From Candidatus Omnitrophota bacterium (GTDB lineage Bacteria > Omnitrophota > Gorgyraeia > 2-01-FULL-45-10), in contig JAUYPN010000014.1 in NCBI GenBank assembly GCA_030695725.1, forward strand, positions 16,808 through 80,807: a stretch of 64,000 bases of DNA. Reading direction: 5' to 3'. The notes under the pieces were generated by a model that was not told the DNA's origin, searched no databases, and saw nothing but the letters and a program-made list of their open reading frames with translations. Shown piece after piece: positions 23,958 to 32,862 of this stretch (positions are counted from its first letter, which is position 1; every line of letters starts with the position of its first letter). Made by a program: the position numbers and the translations under genes.

Positions 23958-26900
23958 GTGTTAGATATGTTTGACGCTAGATCTAATACGCCAATTTCTG
24001 TGTTTGCATGGTCGCAAAATGTAAGGCGAATCAGGCTTACGTTGCGGCCATTTTTTATTTCATTACTCGCCTTAGTATTCTTATTAAACTCAATAGGAGG
24101 TGACATGTTGATAGGTGAAGTTTGGGCTGCCAGATCGTCTTCAGGGCTTACTAGCGTCGGCCTTGACAGCGCGGGCAGCCCATCACCTCTTAAAGATTTG
24201 AGCGCGTCCACTTTTACGCTTCCGCGCGAACTGGGGACTATCCAGGAATCGAACGAGGTCCCGGGATCCGATAAGACCGTGATACATATCCAGGACGCCC
24301 ACTGTAACTACGCCGCGCAGACGGCCATCTCCGGAATATTGGATTATGTCACAACGGAATATGGCGTATCGGCTGTGAATTGCGAAGGCGGAGCCGAAAG
24401 TTATGACCTGTCGCCCTTTACCGACATACCCGAAAAGGGTATACGGAAAAAGACCGCCGACTTTTTCGTGAGGGAGGGCGTTGTGAGCGCGGCGGAATAT
24501 TACGCCGTTAATAATCCCGAGAAGGTGAAACTGTGGGGGGTGGAGGACGCGGACCTTTACATAAAAGATCTTAAGATATACAGGGATTCGCTCTCCCACA
24601 AAGATGAGATCGACAGATATCTGAAATCGATCGGTTACATGCTCGACAATTTAAAAAGGCACATATATCCGGAAGATCTCTCGGAATTGGACAGTTACTA
24701 TACAAGATATAAAGACGACAAAATAGGCTTTAAAGAGTACATCACCTATCTTCTCATGGCAGCCGGCAAGCGGCTCATAGATGTAAAATCATATTCGAAT
24801 ATCTATCTTTTAAGTCAAACGCTCGATCAGGAGGATAAGATAAATTTTAAGAAGGCGAATAACGAAAAGGACGAGGTCGTCGATAAGCTTAAAAAGGTCC
24901 TTTCCAAAAACGAGCTCAAGGAGCTGATAACGAAGGTGGGAGAGCTGAAAATAGAGAGGATATCTCAAGCCGATTTCTACGCATATTTAGTAAAAAAAAC
25001 CAAATCGATAAAACTGGACCTGAACGGTTATTCGGAACTGCAGAAATACATAATATACATTTCACTATACAGCGCCATCGACAGGACGAAGATAATGCAG
25101 GAGATGGAATCGCTCGAGGATAAGATAAAAGATACTTTGTATGAGAACGATACGCAAAGGGAGCTCGGGATCCTCTCCAAGAACCTGGCGATCGAGAAGA
25201 ACTTCTTCAACATCTCGCTGACCCGCGAAGATTATACATACTATAAAGAGCGCGCCTCTTCATTCGCCGTCTCAAATTACGTAAAATTTATAGATGCCAG
25301 GGCGCCGCTTTATAAGATACGTTCCACGCTCGATAGCAATATAGGTATGTTGGATGTATACCGCGAGAAGATGGAGGGATTTTACGAATGTTCGCTCGAA
25401 AGGGACAAGGCTTTCATAAAGAATATCAAATTCACCGACCACGGCAGGCCGAGCTCCATCATAATAACCGGAGGTTTCCATACCCAGAACCTGCGCGAGC
25501 TATTCAATAAAGAGAAGGTCTCCTACGTATCGATAATGCCCAAGTTCACGAACCCTCCCGGCTACAAGAGCCCGTACATGAAACGTCTTGCCGGCCAGAG
25601 GACAGCCCTCGAGAACGTCATCGACACTGCCATCCCTGCGGTTTTGAATTTACAGGTAGTCGAGATACTGTCAAGGCTCGGTCCTATGGTAGAGGGTAAG
25701 TTTAACATGGCACAGTTTAAGCTTGCTGTCATGATAGTTGCGGCATTGATGGAGGGGAAGGAGTTTGTAGTAAAAATCTCCGTGAAAGGTTCGCCGAAAG
25801 ACGAAGGGCAGGAAGAGGATAAAGTAGTTATATTCTCTAGAGGCGAAGGGGCGGATGCTGTTACGTCAGTGATGAAATCGGGTGCTGAAGCTACCCCATA
25901 TCTGGCAAATGTTGGCGCGATAATAACAGATTTTAGCTCCACATCCTTCGCGTTCTCTCTTCCATCGCAGGCCGGCGCAGTAAAAGTGGCTCTGACCTCG
26001 CCAACCGGTGGTGTAACTTCACACGCACAAACAGGTACGCGCGCCTCAGCGCCTGTCCGCCGAAGCCCATCCGGACAAGACACGTTCACCGGCGAAGGCG
26101 GAAGCGCAGCGGCGGAGTTTAGAGATTGGGTGAGCAATATGCCGCAAGAGCTCATGGTATCCAAAATAAATTTTATAAAGCATTTAGATAAACTCGTCTC
26201 CGGCCTGAGCGATCCTTATGGCCATATGCGCTCAGGAAGCGCCTTGGCGATCAAATCCCTCATAGATTCAGGGCTGATCTCAAGGGAAGATATAGACGTA
26301 AAACCGCTTTTAGATAAACTCGTCTCCGGCCTGAGCGATTCGGATGGCTATATGCGTTTACAAAGCGCCTCCGCGATCAAATCCCTCATAGATTCAGGGC
26401 TGATCTCAAGGGAAGATATAGCAAGGATCTATTATAAAGATTTTAACAAAGGATTCCAGAGAATATACGATGAGCCGTTGGAGCCAAGATTCTTCTATTA
26501 CTATATGCGGCTTCTTAGCCTATTAAACAAAAAGACAGATGCGGCATATCGTATAATAGACTACCTTGATGACGGCCTGCTTGAGTTATCAAGATTTTCT
26601 TCGGAAGATTCTATATCTGAATTCTTCTTTGATAAACTGTCGGGCCTTATAAGGGATAATATTTCTCCTGACAGGGCCGCGGCCATATTGACAGAAGCTA
26701 TCTTGGATTATCTTACCGATCGTATTGATGGTTCAGGCGAGGAAAACCACGCCGCTTTTAGCTCTGCGCTAGGAAGGCTCATCGTTATGTCAAGAAAGAC
26801 CGGATTTACAGTAGCTCCGGATAAGATCAGGGATGCCATAAGGTTGTTTAACATAGGCTTTATGGATGGAGGCAACAGCCCCACGAATGCCTCTCTTATA

Positions 26901-29075
26901 GCGGAAGAAATGGTGCTGAGTTCCCCCGCGCTTAATCTTAATAACCCTCCCTTAGCGCCTCCGGAGTTTAAGCCAACTAAGGTATCCGCCTTAAAAGAAG
27001 CGGCATTTCCGGATATAAACGAATTGATCAAGAAATGCGAATTCTACGCCATTATGGGCAGGACCGTTATATACGAGAAGAAAGGCGGCGGGTTTATAGC
27101 GCTGAAGTTACTGAAGCATCAGGAGATACTCCTGCCGAACGGCGCAATCCACAGAGAAGACGAAGATCCCGGCAAGCTTATTTTAGAAAGCGAATTCTTC
27201 GATTACATGAATGCCTTAAAAGACTCCGGCGCGAACATAAGAGGATATTACCCCTTATCGTGCCCTATAAGCGGACAAAGGGTTGTAAGGATAAATAAAG
27301 ACGCCCTGGGCGCGGCGCTGAAGGGTTATATACACGAAATATCAAAACAGTCCTCAAAGCCAGACCAGAAGTTTGAAGCGTCATTGCAGGACAACCGTTA
27401 CGTTGTGATGGCATACACAATAGATGATCCCGGCTATATAACATATCTACACCAGGCATCGGACGAGGCCATAGATGAGGCATCCTTGAGAAACATCCAC
27501 GACCTATTTACTCTGGCAGGATACGGCACCATACATCCGGACATCATAGAGCTGTTCCATAATCTCATACAGATCGGCAGGGGAGACAGGGGAAGATATC
27601 TGCTTATGGTTGATATTATACGTCCCATGAGGACAAGGACCGGCGCGGGCAGGCTGCATGCGTGGGAGAACGCGGTTCAATATCCTAATTACCGCCTTTC
27701 ATCACCGGGCGATTTCGCGGAGATGTGCGGCTTAGATACATTGGTTAGTTTAGAAAGTCCAAATTCAATCTATATGCGCGATAACCTTCAAAGATTCCAT
27801 GAAAATGACAGGCGTAAATTTCTCTCGGTCCATTTTATGAGTAATTATCTCCTTGGATGGGTACTTGATGAAGGTAAGCGTTGTAAGAGGCTTGGTGAAC
27901 TAAAATGGAACGATAAACCATCAATGGAAAAACTCGCGGACCGTATAAGAAGGGTGTATCAGGAAGCGTATTTCGCGTACACCGGAAAAGAAGACGCGGA
28001 TATCAAAGATCTCGTAGACTGGCGGATGTTCGCAAGGCAGATGGCTTTTTTCATGACAGACGCGTATGTTAAACCTTTAACAAACCGCAGCATACCGGAA
28101 GGCATATTCCCTAAAGATACTGGAATAGCCTATCCCTATAACATAACCTCATCCCGCGGATGGACAAAAGATGGTTGGAAGTCTGACGGGGAAAACTCCG
28201 ATCTCGGTCCCGTGAACGGCCCGATCCCTCTGCAGGAGATGGTGAAGGCGAATTATCTCTACACCGCTTTTATGATGCTTGACGGACCCGCGCCTTCCCG
28301 CCGCGCTTCAGCGAGCGGAGCGGCGGAAGAAAAAATAGTATCGCAATCTCCCAATTACGGAGATGCGAACCTGAGCATGCAGGCTATTAATGGATCTCTG
28401 AGGCGCGGTGCATGGATGCTCGATATTGCTCCGGCTTTGTCGGAAGATGGAATGCAACCCTATCCGGACAGCAGAAGATATGATGAACAGATGCTTGATA
28501 AGACAGGTCACAATATTCGTACTGAGAGATATCTGGCGAAAGGTAAATGGATAGAGGAATTAAAAGAAAAGGTAGCGAGGCATATGGATGAGTTCATTAA
28601 AGAGGTTGCGCTGGCGTCATCTGCAAGAATGGTAATACGCCTTACGACCGATGATAAGGGTACGGAAAAAACCGATATTGAAAATCTGATTAAAGAATAT
28701 CTTAAGAAAACATATACGGAAGATAAGGCGGATCAAATATTTAATAAGCATGTTAAGTTTGTACCTGTGAGCTTCGCAGGGGTGACCAATACCAATGCGC
28801 CTATCGATCTATATGTAGATATTGGTATGATGGAGATAGATCGTTACTTAAATGACGACTACCCGGGAGAAATCCTGCCAGCGGAGCTTAAGGATAATTT
28901 TGTCACGCTGCTAAGATTATCTATAACAAACTTCGATGCCTTTAAGACGGATGATGTAAAAAGTATATTGGATAAGATATTCAAAATGGTTGTTACTTTA
29001 GAGATCAGGCCTATAAATTGGAGTACGGTGGACCAGTGGAGGAAAGCTAATCAGGCATTGTTGCAATCCGTTTAA
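23958..29075 (+). CDS. Very large exported protein with EreA/ChaN-like and HEAT-like parts
   Basis: A 1705-residue single-frame product; GTG 23958 or ATG 23967 are the possible starts, the latter better spaced from AGAAGG. Residues about 28-56 form one hydrophobic export segment after a basic stretch. Residues about 105-535 begin with VIHIQDAHCNYAAQTAI and VNCEGGAESYDLSPF and end with IIITGGFHTQNLRELF; this E...G-x-x-H plan recalls the EreA/ChaN/TraB group of metal-dependent hydrolases (inference). A low-complexity joint leads to two 42-residue HEAT-like repeats (about 742-825). The rest (about 830-1705) matches nothing I know, though FIALKLLKHQE and DLFTLAGYGTIHPDI faintly suggest a kinase-like fold. 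Similar giant proteins are, as far as I recall, typical of Omnitrophota. Confidence 0.7.
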   Translation: MLDMFDARSNTPISVFAWSQNVRRIRLTLRPFFISLLALVFLLNSIGGDMLIGEVWAARSSSGLTSVGLDSAGSPSPLKDLSASTFTLPRELGTIQESNEVPGSDKTVIHIQDAHCNYAAQTAISGILDYVTTEYGVSAVNCEGGAESYDLSPFTDIPEKGIRKKTADFFVREGVVSAAEYYAVNNPEKVKLWGVEDADLYIKDLKIYRDSLSHKDEIDRYLKSIGYMLDNLKRHIYPEDLSELDSYYTRYKDDKIGFKEYITYLLMAAGKRLIDVKSYSNIYLLSQTLDQEDKINFKKANNEKDEVVDKLKKVLSKNELKELITKVGELKIERISQADFYAYLVKKTKSIKLDLNGYSELQKYIIYISLYSAIDRTKIMQEMESLEDKIKDTLYENDTQRELGILSKNLAIEKNFFNISLTREDYTYYKERASSFAVSNYVKFIDARAPLYKIRSTLDSNIGMLDVYREKMEGFYECSLERDKAFIKNIKFTDHGRPSSIIITGGFHTQNLRELFNKEKVSYVSIMPKFTNPPGYKSPYMKRLAGQRTALENVIDTAIPAVLNLQVVEILSRLGPMVEGKFNMAQFKLAVMIVAALMEGKEFVVKISVKGSPKDEGQEEDKVVIFSRGEGADAVTSVMKSGAEATPYLANVGAIITDFSSTSFAFSLPSQAGAVKVALTSPTGGVTSHAQTGTRASAPVRRSPSGQDTFTGEGGSAAAEFRDWVSNMPQELMVSKINFIKHLDKLVSGLSDPYGHMRSGSALAIKSLIDSGLISREDIDVKPLLDKLVSGLSDSDGYMRLQSASAIKSLIDSGLISREDIARIYYKDFNKGFQRIYDEPLEPRFFYYYMRLLSLLNKKTDAAYRIIDYLDDGLLELSRFSSEDSISEFFFDKLSGLIRDNISPDRAAAILTEAILDYLTDRIDGSGEENHAAFSSALGRLIVMSRKTGFTVAPDKIRDAIRLFNIGFMDGGNSPTNASLIAEEMVLSSPALNLNNPPLAPPEFKPTKVSALKEAAFPDINELIKKCEFYAIMGRTVIYEKKGGGFIALKLLKHQEILLPNGAIHREDEDPGKLILESEFFDYMNALKDSGANIRGYYPLSCPISGQRVVRINKDALGAALKGYIHEISKQSSKPDQKFEASLQDNRYVVMAYTIDDPGYITYLHQASDEAIDEASLRNIHDLFTLAGYGTIHPDIIELFHNLIQIGRGDRGRYLLMVDIIRPMRTRTGAGRLHAWENAVQYPNYRLSSPGDFAEMCGLDTLVSLESPNSIYMRDNLQRFHENDRRKFLSVHFMSNYLLGWVLDEGKRCKRLGELKWNDKPSMEKLADRIRRVYQEAYFAYTGKEDADIKDLVDWRMFARQMAFFMTDAYVKPLTNRSIPEGIFPKDTGIAYPYNITSSRGWTKDGWKSDGENSDLGPVNGPIPLQEMVKANYLYTAFMMLDGPAPSRRASASGAAEEKIVSQSPNYGDANLSMQAINGSLRRGAWMLDIAPALSEDGMQPYPDSRRYDEQMLDKTGHNIRTERYLAKGKWIEELKEKVARHMDEFIKEVALASSARMVIRLTTDDKGTEKTDIENLIKEYLKKTYTEDKADQIFNKHVKFVPVSFAGVTNTNAPIDLYVDIGMMEIDRYLNDDYPGEILPAELKDNFVTLLRLSITNFDAFKTDDVKSILDKIFKMVVTLEIRPINWSTVDQWRKANQALLQSV
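26183..26434 (+). repeat. Two 126-bp direct repeats (HEAT-like units) in the giant gene
   Basis: The stretch TTTAGATAAACTCGTCTCCG recurs exactly 126 bases later (26183 and 26309). The second block ATCAAATCCCTCATAGATTC and the following CAGGGCTGATCTC are also repeated exactly. The near-identity at DNA level points to a recent duplication of a 42-residue unit. Confidence 0.85.
28295..28328. repeat. Short GC-rich palindrome inside the giant gene
   Basis: TTCCCGCCGCGCT (28295-28307) is roughly complementary to AGCGGAGCGGCGGAA (28314-28328). It is read in frame as a Ser/Arg/Ala-rich patch (PSRRASASGAAEE). A similar composition occurs at about 26038-26115, again in a low-complexity joint. Confidence 0.45.
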
Positions 29076-29358
29076 CCTTCCATACTAATCCCACCGCCGC
29101 GACGGGAGCACATCTATGGTGGAAAAATATCAGGAAAGAGTAGAACCCGCCTATTACTTAATTCCAAAATGGTGATAAGATCGGTATCAGTTCAACCGTC
29201 AGAAGCACTACATCGTCATTGCGAGCCCGAACGAAGTGAGGGCGAAGCAATCTCGCTTTTTGAGATTGCTTCGTCGCCCAATGTAAAATTTACAGGCTCC
29301 TCGCAATGACGGCATGTGCTTCTCATAGGTGATTTGGCAATAAGATTTATTATTGTGC
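29076..29358. other. Gene-free stretch with family E and family B repeats
   Basis: Between the giant gene and the Rrf2 promoter there is no supported gene. It holds a family E hairpin relic (29087-29107), about 100 bases with nothing recognisable, and a full family B palindrome at 29214-29311. Confidence 0.6.
29214..29311. repeat. Full-length family B palindrome
   Basis: CGTCATTGCGAGCCCGAACG... at the left end is mirrored by GGCTCCTCGCAATGACG at the right end. In the middle, GAAGCAATCTCG and GAGATTGCTTC face each other. It is a 98-base two-arm structure of the same type as 50777-50852. Confidence 0.9.
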
Positions 29359-29387
29359 TTGACAAATGATACCAATATGGTATCATT
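29359..29387 (+). promoter_or_regulatory. Rrf2 promoter overlapped by a palindromic operator
   Basis: TTGACA (29359-29364) is followed after 16 bases by TATCAT (29381-29386). AATGATACC (29365-29373) and GGTATCATT (29379-29387) form a perfect 9-bp inverted repeat with spacer AATAT, filling the spacer and the -10 box. A repressor bound here would block polymerase directly; the Rrf2 protein starting at 29403 is the obvious candidate. Confidence 0.75.
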
Positions 29388-29402
29388 ACGTACGAGGTCA
29401 AG

Positions 29403-29807
29403 ATGAAGCTCATATCAAGAAATACGGATTACGCGATACGCGCATTGTGCTACATGGCGGCGCGGGAAAAAGATACCTTATCTGTTACTGAGTTAGTGGA
29501 AGCGTTGCGGATACCGAGACCGTTTTTAAGAAAGATATTGCAGGCGCTTAATAAGAAGGGCATTCTAAAGTCACGCAAAGGTATGGATGGCGGTTTCAGT
29601 TTAGCGCGTAAAAGCGATAAAATTTATCTGGTAGATCTGATAGAGGCGTTCCAGGGGCCGCTTAAACTGAACGAATGTTTATTTAAGAAAAAAGTTTGTC
29701 CTGATAGGAATAGTTGCTGGCTTAAGAGTAAGATAGATTCGATAGAAAGGTATGTTGTGTCCGAGCTTAAACCGGTCAGTATCAAAACCATATTGAAAGG
29801 GAGCTAA
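29403..29807 (+). CDS. Rrf2/IscR-like Fe-S transcriptional regulator
   Basis: The 134-residue regulator has the Rrf2 winged helix (KLISRNTDYAIRALCYMA, then IPRPFLRKILQAL and GGFSLAR). Three Cys at positions 92, 99 and 105 fall almost where IscR has its cluster ligands (92, 98, 104), so it probably senses redox state, NO or Fe-S supply through a labile cluster. A perfect palindrome covers its own promoter. The 14 downstream genes to 39430 deal with oxygen, NO or electron supply, which makes it the likely master switch of that unit. It ends 4 bases before the next gene. Confidence 0.88.
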   Translation: MKLISRNTDYAIRALCYMAAREKDTLSVTELVEALRIPRPFLRKILQALNKKGILKSRKGMDGGFSLARKSDKIYLVDLIEAFQGPLKLNECLFKKKVCPDRNSCWLKSKIDSIERYVVSELKPVSIKTILKGS

Positions 29808-29811
29808 AGAG

Positions 29812-30651
29812 ATGGCAAAAAGAAAGATAATAAAGATCGTAGAAGACAAGTGTAATGGCTGCGGCCAATGTATCCCGAATTGCCCGGAAGGCGCGCTGCA
29901 GATAATAGACGGCAAGGCCCGGCTTATAAGCGATCTATTCTGTGATGGCCTGGGCGCATGTATCGGCCACTGTCCTCAGGGAGCCATCATTATAGAGGAA
30001 AGGGAAGCCGAAAAGTACGATGAGAAGAAGGTCATGGATAATATAATTAAACAGGGAAAGAATACGATCGTCGCTCATTTAAAGCATTTGAAAGAGCACA
30101 ACGAGTTTGGATATCTCAAAGAGGCAATGGACTATCTTGTAACCAAAGGTATAAAGGTAAGGCCCGGCGACCTGATGGACACGCCATGCGCGGGTTCGGG
30201 CGGATGCCCAGGATCAAGGGTTGTGGATTCCCGTAAGAAAGAAACAGCGAAATTGGATGCGTCGCCGCTGGATTACAAGGGCACGCCCAGACTTGATACA
30301 TGGCCGGTACAGTTAAAGTTAGTGCCGGCGTTCGCTCCGTTCCTGAACGGCGCGGATATACTGATAGCGGCGGACTGTGTGCCGTTCGCTTACGCTGACT
30401 TTCATGAAGACCTGTTAAAAGGCAAGGTATTGTTGGTAGGATGTCCTAAACTGGATGATGTTGCCTATTATAAGGAGAAGATATCTCAGATATTGGCGAA
30501 TAATGATATCAAATCCATAACATACGCGCACATGGAAGTGCCTTGCTGTTTCGGGCTCATAGGCGTTATACAAGGCGCGATAACGGATTCTGGTAAAGAT
30601 GTCCCATTCCATGATGTCATGATAAGTATCAAAGGAGAAAGATTAAAATGA
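29812..30651 (+). CDS. 4Fe-4S ferredoxin-domain protein with Cys-rich C-terminus
   Basis: 279 residues. The N-terminus has a classic cluster motif (CNGCGQCIPNCPEGAL) and a second, atypical one (CDGLGACIGHCPQGAI) with a Leu where one Cys is expected. The C-terminal 170 residues hold further conserved-looking Cys sites (TPCAGSGGCPGS, AADCVPFAY, LVGCPKLDD, VPCCFGLI). Proteins of this type are commonly found next to hydroxylamine reductase/hybrid cluster genes in anaerobes and may pass electrons to them. The exact reaction is unknown. It overlaps the next gene by ATGA. Confidence 0.78.
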   Translation: MAKRKIIKIVEDKCNGCGQCIPNCPEGALQIIDGKARLISDLFCDGLGACIGHCPQGAIIIEEREAEKYDEKKVMDNIIKQGKNTIVAHLKHLKEHNEFGYLKEAMDYLVTKGIKVRPGDLMDTPCAGSGGCPGSRVVDSRKKETAKLDASPLDYKGTPRLDTWPVQLKLVPAFAPFLNGADILIAADCVPFAYADFHEDLLKGKVLLVGCPKLDDVAYYKEKISQILANNDIKSITYAHMEVPCCFGLIGVIQGAITDSGKDVPFHDVMISIKGERLK

Positions 30652-30896
30652 TTATTCAATGTCCGGGGTCAGGCAGGTTTAAGCAGCCTTATCCGGAAGC
30701 GATAAAATGCAGCGCATGCGGCCAGGAGGCTGAGATATGGAGCGATGAGATCAAGACCGCCTGCTTTAGCTGCGGAGCCATTATTTCAAAAAATATAGAG
30801 CAGGGCTGTTTTATGTGGTGTAAATATGCCAAGGAATGCATTGGCAGGGATGTATATAGTAAGTATGCAGGCGATAAAAAAGAAAGGGAGGGGTAA
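30648..30896 (+). CDS. Small Cys-rich protein, probable metal-binding
   Basis: 82 residues with the Cys pairs CSACG and CFSCG, then C-x3-C (CFMWC) and a last Cys in KECIG. The first two pairs look like a zinc ribbon or rubredoxin-like knuckle. It is translationally coupled to the ferredoxin-type gene (ATGA) and is directly followed by hcp. No function can be assigned beyond probable metal binding in the same redox unit. Confidence 0.65.
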   Translation: MIIQCPGSGRFKQPYPEAIKCSACGQEAEIWSDEIKTACFSCGAIISKNIEQGCFMWCKYAKECIGRDVYSKYAGDKKEREG

Positions 30897-30897
30897 G

Positions 30898-32184
30898 ATG
30901 TTTTGCAATCAGTGTGAACAGGCGGCAAGAGGCACAGGGTGCGAGAAGTTGGGCGTATGCGGTAAAGATGAGGACATACAAAGCCTTCAGGACACGCTTT
31001 TGTACGGCCTGAAAGGAATAGCAGCTTACGCGTATCACGCGCGGGAGCTAGGCGCTCGCAGCGAAGAGGTGGATGCTTTCATGCATGAAGCGCTATTTAA
31101 GACATTGACTAACGTCAGCTTTGATTTGAAACAGCATCTGGCTTATGTGTTGAAATGCGGCGAGATGAACTTAAAGATCATGGAACTTCTGGACCAGGCG
31201 CATACCGACAGATTCGGGAATCCCACGCCGACGGAAGTTGATACCGGGACGAGGGCCGGCCCCGGCATAGTTGTAACCGGCCATGATCTCCTTACTCTTT
31301 ATGAACTTCTGGAACAGGCTGAAGGGACAGGTATAAATATATATACCCACGGCGAGATGCTTCCGGCACACGGATATCCGGAGCTGCGCAAGTTTAAACA
31401 CCTCGCGGGTAATTATGGAGGGGCATGGCAGGAACAAAGAAAAGAGTTTCAGGCTTTCTCGGGTCCTATACTCGTGACGACAAACTGCGTTATGATACCT
31501 CAGTCTAACACGTATCTGGAACGTTTGTATACATGTGACATTGCGGGCGTTTCCGGAGCTGCGCACATAGAGAATCATGATTTTTCCGCGATCATAGAAC
31601 AAGCTAAGAAACTGCCTCCTTTGCCGGAAGCGCCGGGGAAGAAGATAATGACGGGCTTTCACCATACCGCTATATTGGGGCTGGCTGATAAGATAGTGGG
31701 CCTCGTGAAGTCTGGCAAGATAAAGAGGTTTTTCCTGATCGGCGGATGCGACGGAGCGAAGCCCGGCAGAAATTATTATACGGAGTTTGCCGAAAGAGTT
31801 CCAATGGACTGTATCATACTGACGGTAGCCTGCGGTAAATACCGTTTCAATAAATTAGACTTCGGAAATATAGAAGGCGTGCCGAGGCTATTGGATCTGG
31901 GACAGTGCAATAACGCTTACTCAGGGATCCAGGTCGCGCTTGCCCTGGCCAAAGCCTTTAACTGTGGGGTTAACGAGCTGCCTCTATTTTTCGTATTATC
32001 CTGGTATGAGCAGAAAGCAGTAGCTATCCTTTTAACTCTATTACATCTTGGCATAAAAGGGATAAGACTAGGGCCAACTATGCCGGCATTTATCACGCCT
32101 AATGTATTTAAAGTGCTTAAAGAAGCGTACGATCTAAAACCGATAACGACTCCCGAGGCCGATTTAAAAGAGATGTTGAAATAA
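30898..32184 (+). CDS. hcp: Hybrid cluster protein / hydroxylamine reductase
   Basis: Hcp carries a 4Fe-4S cluster and a hybrid Fe-S-O cluster and is linked to NO and hydroxylamine removal. From ATG 30898 (behind GGGAGGGGTAAG) the protein starts MFCNQCEQAARGTGC, giving C3, C6, C15 and C21, the usual first-cluster ligands. Hybrid-cluster segments are visible: AHIENHDFS, TTNCVMIPQ, GGCDGAKPGRNYY and LGQCNNAYS. Its 428 residues are about 110 shorter than E. coli Hcp, so it lacks part of the helical domain, as the short archaeal/thermophile class does. A longer frame upstream lies inside the previous gene and is rejected. Confidence 0.92.
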   Translation: MFCNQCEQAARGTGCEKLGVCGKDEDIQSLQDTLLYGLKGIAAYAYHARELGARSEEVDAFMHEALFKTLTNVSFDLKQHLAYVLKCGEMNLKIMELLDQAHTDRFGNPTPTEVDTGTRAGPGIVVTGHDLLTLYELLEQAEGTGINIYTHGEMLPAHGYPELRKFKHLAGNYGGAWQEQRKEFQAFSGPILVTTNCVMIPQSNTYLERLYTCDIAGVSGAAHIENHDFSAIIEQAKKLPPLPEAPGKKIMTGFHHTAILGLADKIVGLVKSGKIKRFFLIGGCDGAKPGRNYYTEFAERVPMDCIILTVACGKYRFNKLDFGNIEGVPRLLDLGQCNNAYSGIQVALALAKAFNCGVNELPLFFVLSWYEQKAVAILLTLLHLGIKGIRLGPTMPAFITPNVFKVLKEAYDLKPITTPEADLKEMLK

Positions 32185-32224
32185 CGTCTAACTATGGTAT
32201 TATGTGTTAAACAAGGAGGACGCA

Positions 32225-32446
32225 ATGAAAGAAAAAGTAGAAGCCGCGCTAAAGAAGATACGCCCTATGCTTCAGGCCGATGGAGGCGATATAGAGCTTG
32301 TGGATGTCTCTAAGGATGGCGTTGTGAAGGTAAAGTTGACAGGCGCCTGCGGATGCTGCCCTATGAGCCAGATGACGCTGAAGAATGCCGTGGAGCAGAA
32401 ACTGAAGAAGGAAGTTCCGGGGATAAAAACGGTCATCGCTGCGTAA
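32225..32446 (+). CDS. NifU C-terminal domain (Nfu-type) Fe-S carrier
   Basis: A 73-residue stand-alone Nfu domain starting behind AAGGAGG at ATG 32225. It has the conserved start VEAALKKIRPMLQADGGDIEL and the cluster-binding CGCCPMSQMTLKN motif. Such proteins hand Fe-S clusters to targets. Its place among Fe-S enzymes and below an Fe-S regulator suggests repair or supply under oxidative stress. Confidence 0.9.
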   Translation: MKEKVEAALKKIRPMLQADGGDIELVDVSKDGVVKVKLTGACGCCPMSQMTLKNAVEQKLKKEVPGIKTVIAA

Positions 32447-32464
32447 AAAAGTTAAGGAGGTGAA

Positions 32465-32623
32465 ATGAATAAATATAAGTGCTCAATATGCGGTTATATT
32501 TATGATCCGGCTTTGGGCGATCCCGATAGAGGCGTTAAGCCCGGGACAGCATTTGAAGCCTTACCGAATGATTGGGTCTGCCCCGAATGCGGCGCCCCAA
32601 AAAGCGAATTTGAAAAGATATAA
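32465..32623 (+). CDS. Rubredoxin
   Basis: A 52-residue gene behind GGAGGTGA. The protein has the four iron ligands C6, C9, C39 and C42 ([13 protein letters not shown] ... [10 protein letters not shown]) and is full length for rubredoxin. It is the usual electron donor to flavodiiron protein and superoxide reductase, both encoded 4-5 kb downstream. Confidence 0.95.
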   Translation: MNKYKCSICGYIYDPALGDPDRGVKPGTAFEALPNDWVCPECGAPKSEFEKI

Positions 32624-32646
32624 TTAAAACCAAAAGGAGCGCGCGG

Positions 32647-32832
32647 ATGAAGGCGATAGTTGATGCTGATACATGTATAGGTTGTGGTTTGTGCGAAAGT
32701 ACATGTCCTGAAGTTTTTAAAATGGAAGGTGACAAGGCTGTAGTAATAGGTTCCGTAGTGCCCAAAGACGCTGAAGAGACCTGCAAAAAGGCCGCGGAAG
32801 ACTGCCCGGTTACCGCTATAACGATTAAGTAA
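32647..32832 (+). CDS. Single-cluster 4Fe-4S ferredoxin
   Basis: 61 residues with CIGCGLCESTCPEVF and a distant CPVTAI Cys, giving one 4Fe-4S cluster; the second cluster site is lost but two extra Cys (ETCKKAAEDC) may form a disulphide, as in mono-cluster ferredoxins. It lies 30 bases before the 2-oxoacid oxidoreductase genes and is the likely acceptor of their electrons. Confidence 0.92.
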   Translation: MKAIVDADTCIGCGLCESTCPEVFKMEGDKAVVIGSVVPKDAEETCKKAAEDCPVTAITIK

Positions 32833-32862
32833 GAACTTATCTTACAGATAGGGGTAGTGCGG

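Noticed and set aside
25562..26164. 200-codon minus-strand frame opposite the giant gene
   Set aside because: Low-complexity Ser/Ala/Thr-rich translation and no known motif; the plus strand is one continuous frame.
30826..30897. Longer 5' end of the hcp frame
   Set aside because: The extra 24 codons overlap the preceding Cys-rich gene. ATG 30898 has an AGGGAGGGG site and gives the family N-terminus MFCNQCEQ.
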